A DNA stretch of 64,000 nt from Pseudonocardia hierapolitana (GTDB taxonomy: Bacteria > Actinomycetota > Actinomycetes > Mycobacteriales > Pseudonocardiaceae). The DNA is taken from the NCBI RefSeq assembly GCF_007994075.1, contig NZ_VIWU01000001.1, forward strand, positions 992,001 to 1,056,000. Direction: 5' to 3'. The notes beneath the pieces were generated by a model, which saw nothing but the letters and a program-made list of their open reading frames with translations, did no database searches and was not told the DNA's origin. Position numbers and translations under genes: made by a program. This document shows, piece by piece, positions 63,689-64,000 of the stretch (positions are counted from its first letter, which is position 1; each line of letters starts with the position of its first letter).

Positions 63689-64000
63689 CGACCGCGACGC
63701 AACTCGCCGACGCCGTCGAGGACGCCCTCCACGCGCCGTCGGTGCACAACAGCCAGCCGTGGCGCTGGCGGATCGGCTCCGACGAGGTGCGGCTGCACGC
63801 CGACCCACAACGTCACCTCGTGGCCACCGACCCCGATCGTCGCGACCTCGTTCTCAGCTGCGGCGCGGCCCTGCACCACCTGCGCGTCGCCCTCGCCGCA
63901 CGAGGTCTCCGCGCCGACATCCGACGCCTTCCCGACCCCGAGGACAGCACCCACCTCGCCACCGTCGAGGTGCGGCCCGGGGGCGAACCGGCCGACGCCG
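63685..64000 (+). CDS. second Acg-family nitroreductase-fold protein (3' end outside window)
   Basis: From GTG 63685 (GGAGG six bases before) the frame is open to the end of the window. DALHAPSVHNSQPWRWRIG, ATDPDRRDLVLSCGAALHHL and the spacing between them match the N-terminal third of the Acg protein at 61453. It would be another FMN-binding, dormancy-linked nitroreductase-fold protein. The remaining two thirds lie outside the window. Confidence 0.85.
   Translation, partial: MTTATQLADAVEDALHAPSVHNSQPWRWRIGSDEVRLHADPQRHLVATDPDRRDLVLSCGAALHHLRVALAARGLRADIRRLPDPEDSTHLATVEVRPGGEPADA

Overview
The window is about 64 kb of very GC-rich DNA with dense genes, many GTG starts and many 1- or 4-base stop/start overlaps. 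Together with DevR/DevS, Acg-type nitroreductases, Rv1733c-like and Rv0081-Rv0087-like genes, this points to an actinobacterium. A soil member of the Pseudonocardiales is my best guess, by inference. I saw no rRNA, tRNA, CRISPR array or insertion sequence.

The left half (1-34 kb) is a catabolic region. At 1-7 kb a minus-strand operon encodes a CarAa/LigXa-type Rieske oxygenase, an MhpB-like class III extradiol dioxygenase, a metal-ligand-poor M20 homologue and two alpha/beta hydrolases. A divergent pair, a (frameshifted) ferredoxin reductase and a ferredoxin, probably feeds the oxygenase electrons. Next come a LAL-type LuxR regulator, a metallo-beta-lactamase-fold protein and a VOC protein (7-11 kb), a crotonase with a tandem-fused class III CoA transferase (11-15 kb), and an anti-sigma-type ATPase with a TetR/DoxX pair (15-16 kb). 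From 16.6 to 33 kb several units carry the same box, TTCG-N5-CGAA: an FAD aromatic monooxygenase, a TctCBA carboxylate transporter, a class II aldolase/decarboxylase with two aldehyde dehydrogenases, an IclR regulator and a second TctC. This looks like one IclR regulon for aromatic acid uptake and breakdown. Inside it lie a TetR-controlled aldo/keto reductase and an exported PaoABC-like molybdenum aldehyde oxidoreductase. A PQQ-type sugar dehydrogenase lipoprotein ends the region.

The right half (34-64 kb) is a dormancy/hypoxia island resembling the mycobacterial DosR regulon. It holds universal stress proteins, CBS and CBS-BON proteins, a SulP transporter and an ArsR-led seven-gene operon matching Rv0081-Rv0087. 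That operon encodes a hydrogenase-4/complex-I-like membrane module whose large subunit lacks the Ni-binding cysteines. A NarK transporter stands divergent to narGHJI, followed by a cupin, DevR, a DevS-type heme GAF kinase, two Acg nitroreductases and an Rv1733c-like membrane protein. Candidate DosR boxes lie before narK/narG, devR, an Usp gene, a CBS gene and between devS and acg. The island also holds decaying pieces: a DevS GAF fragment, a truncated flavodoxin and a deleted phosphotransferase/P-loop ATPase gene.

Four genes are frame-disrupted. Three of them look like loss of a single G or C, which could be sequencing error or real decay.
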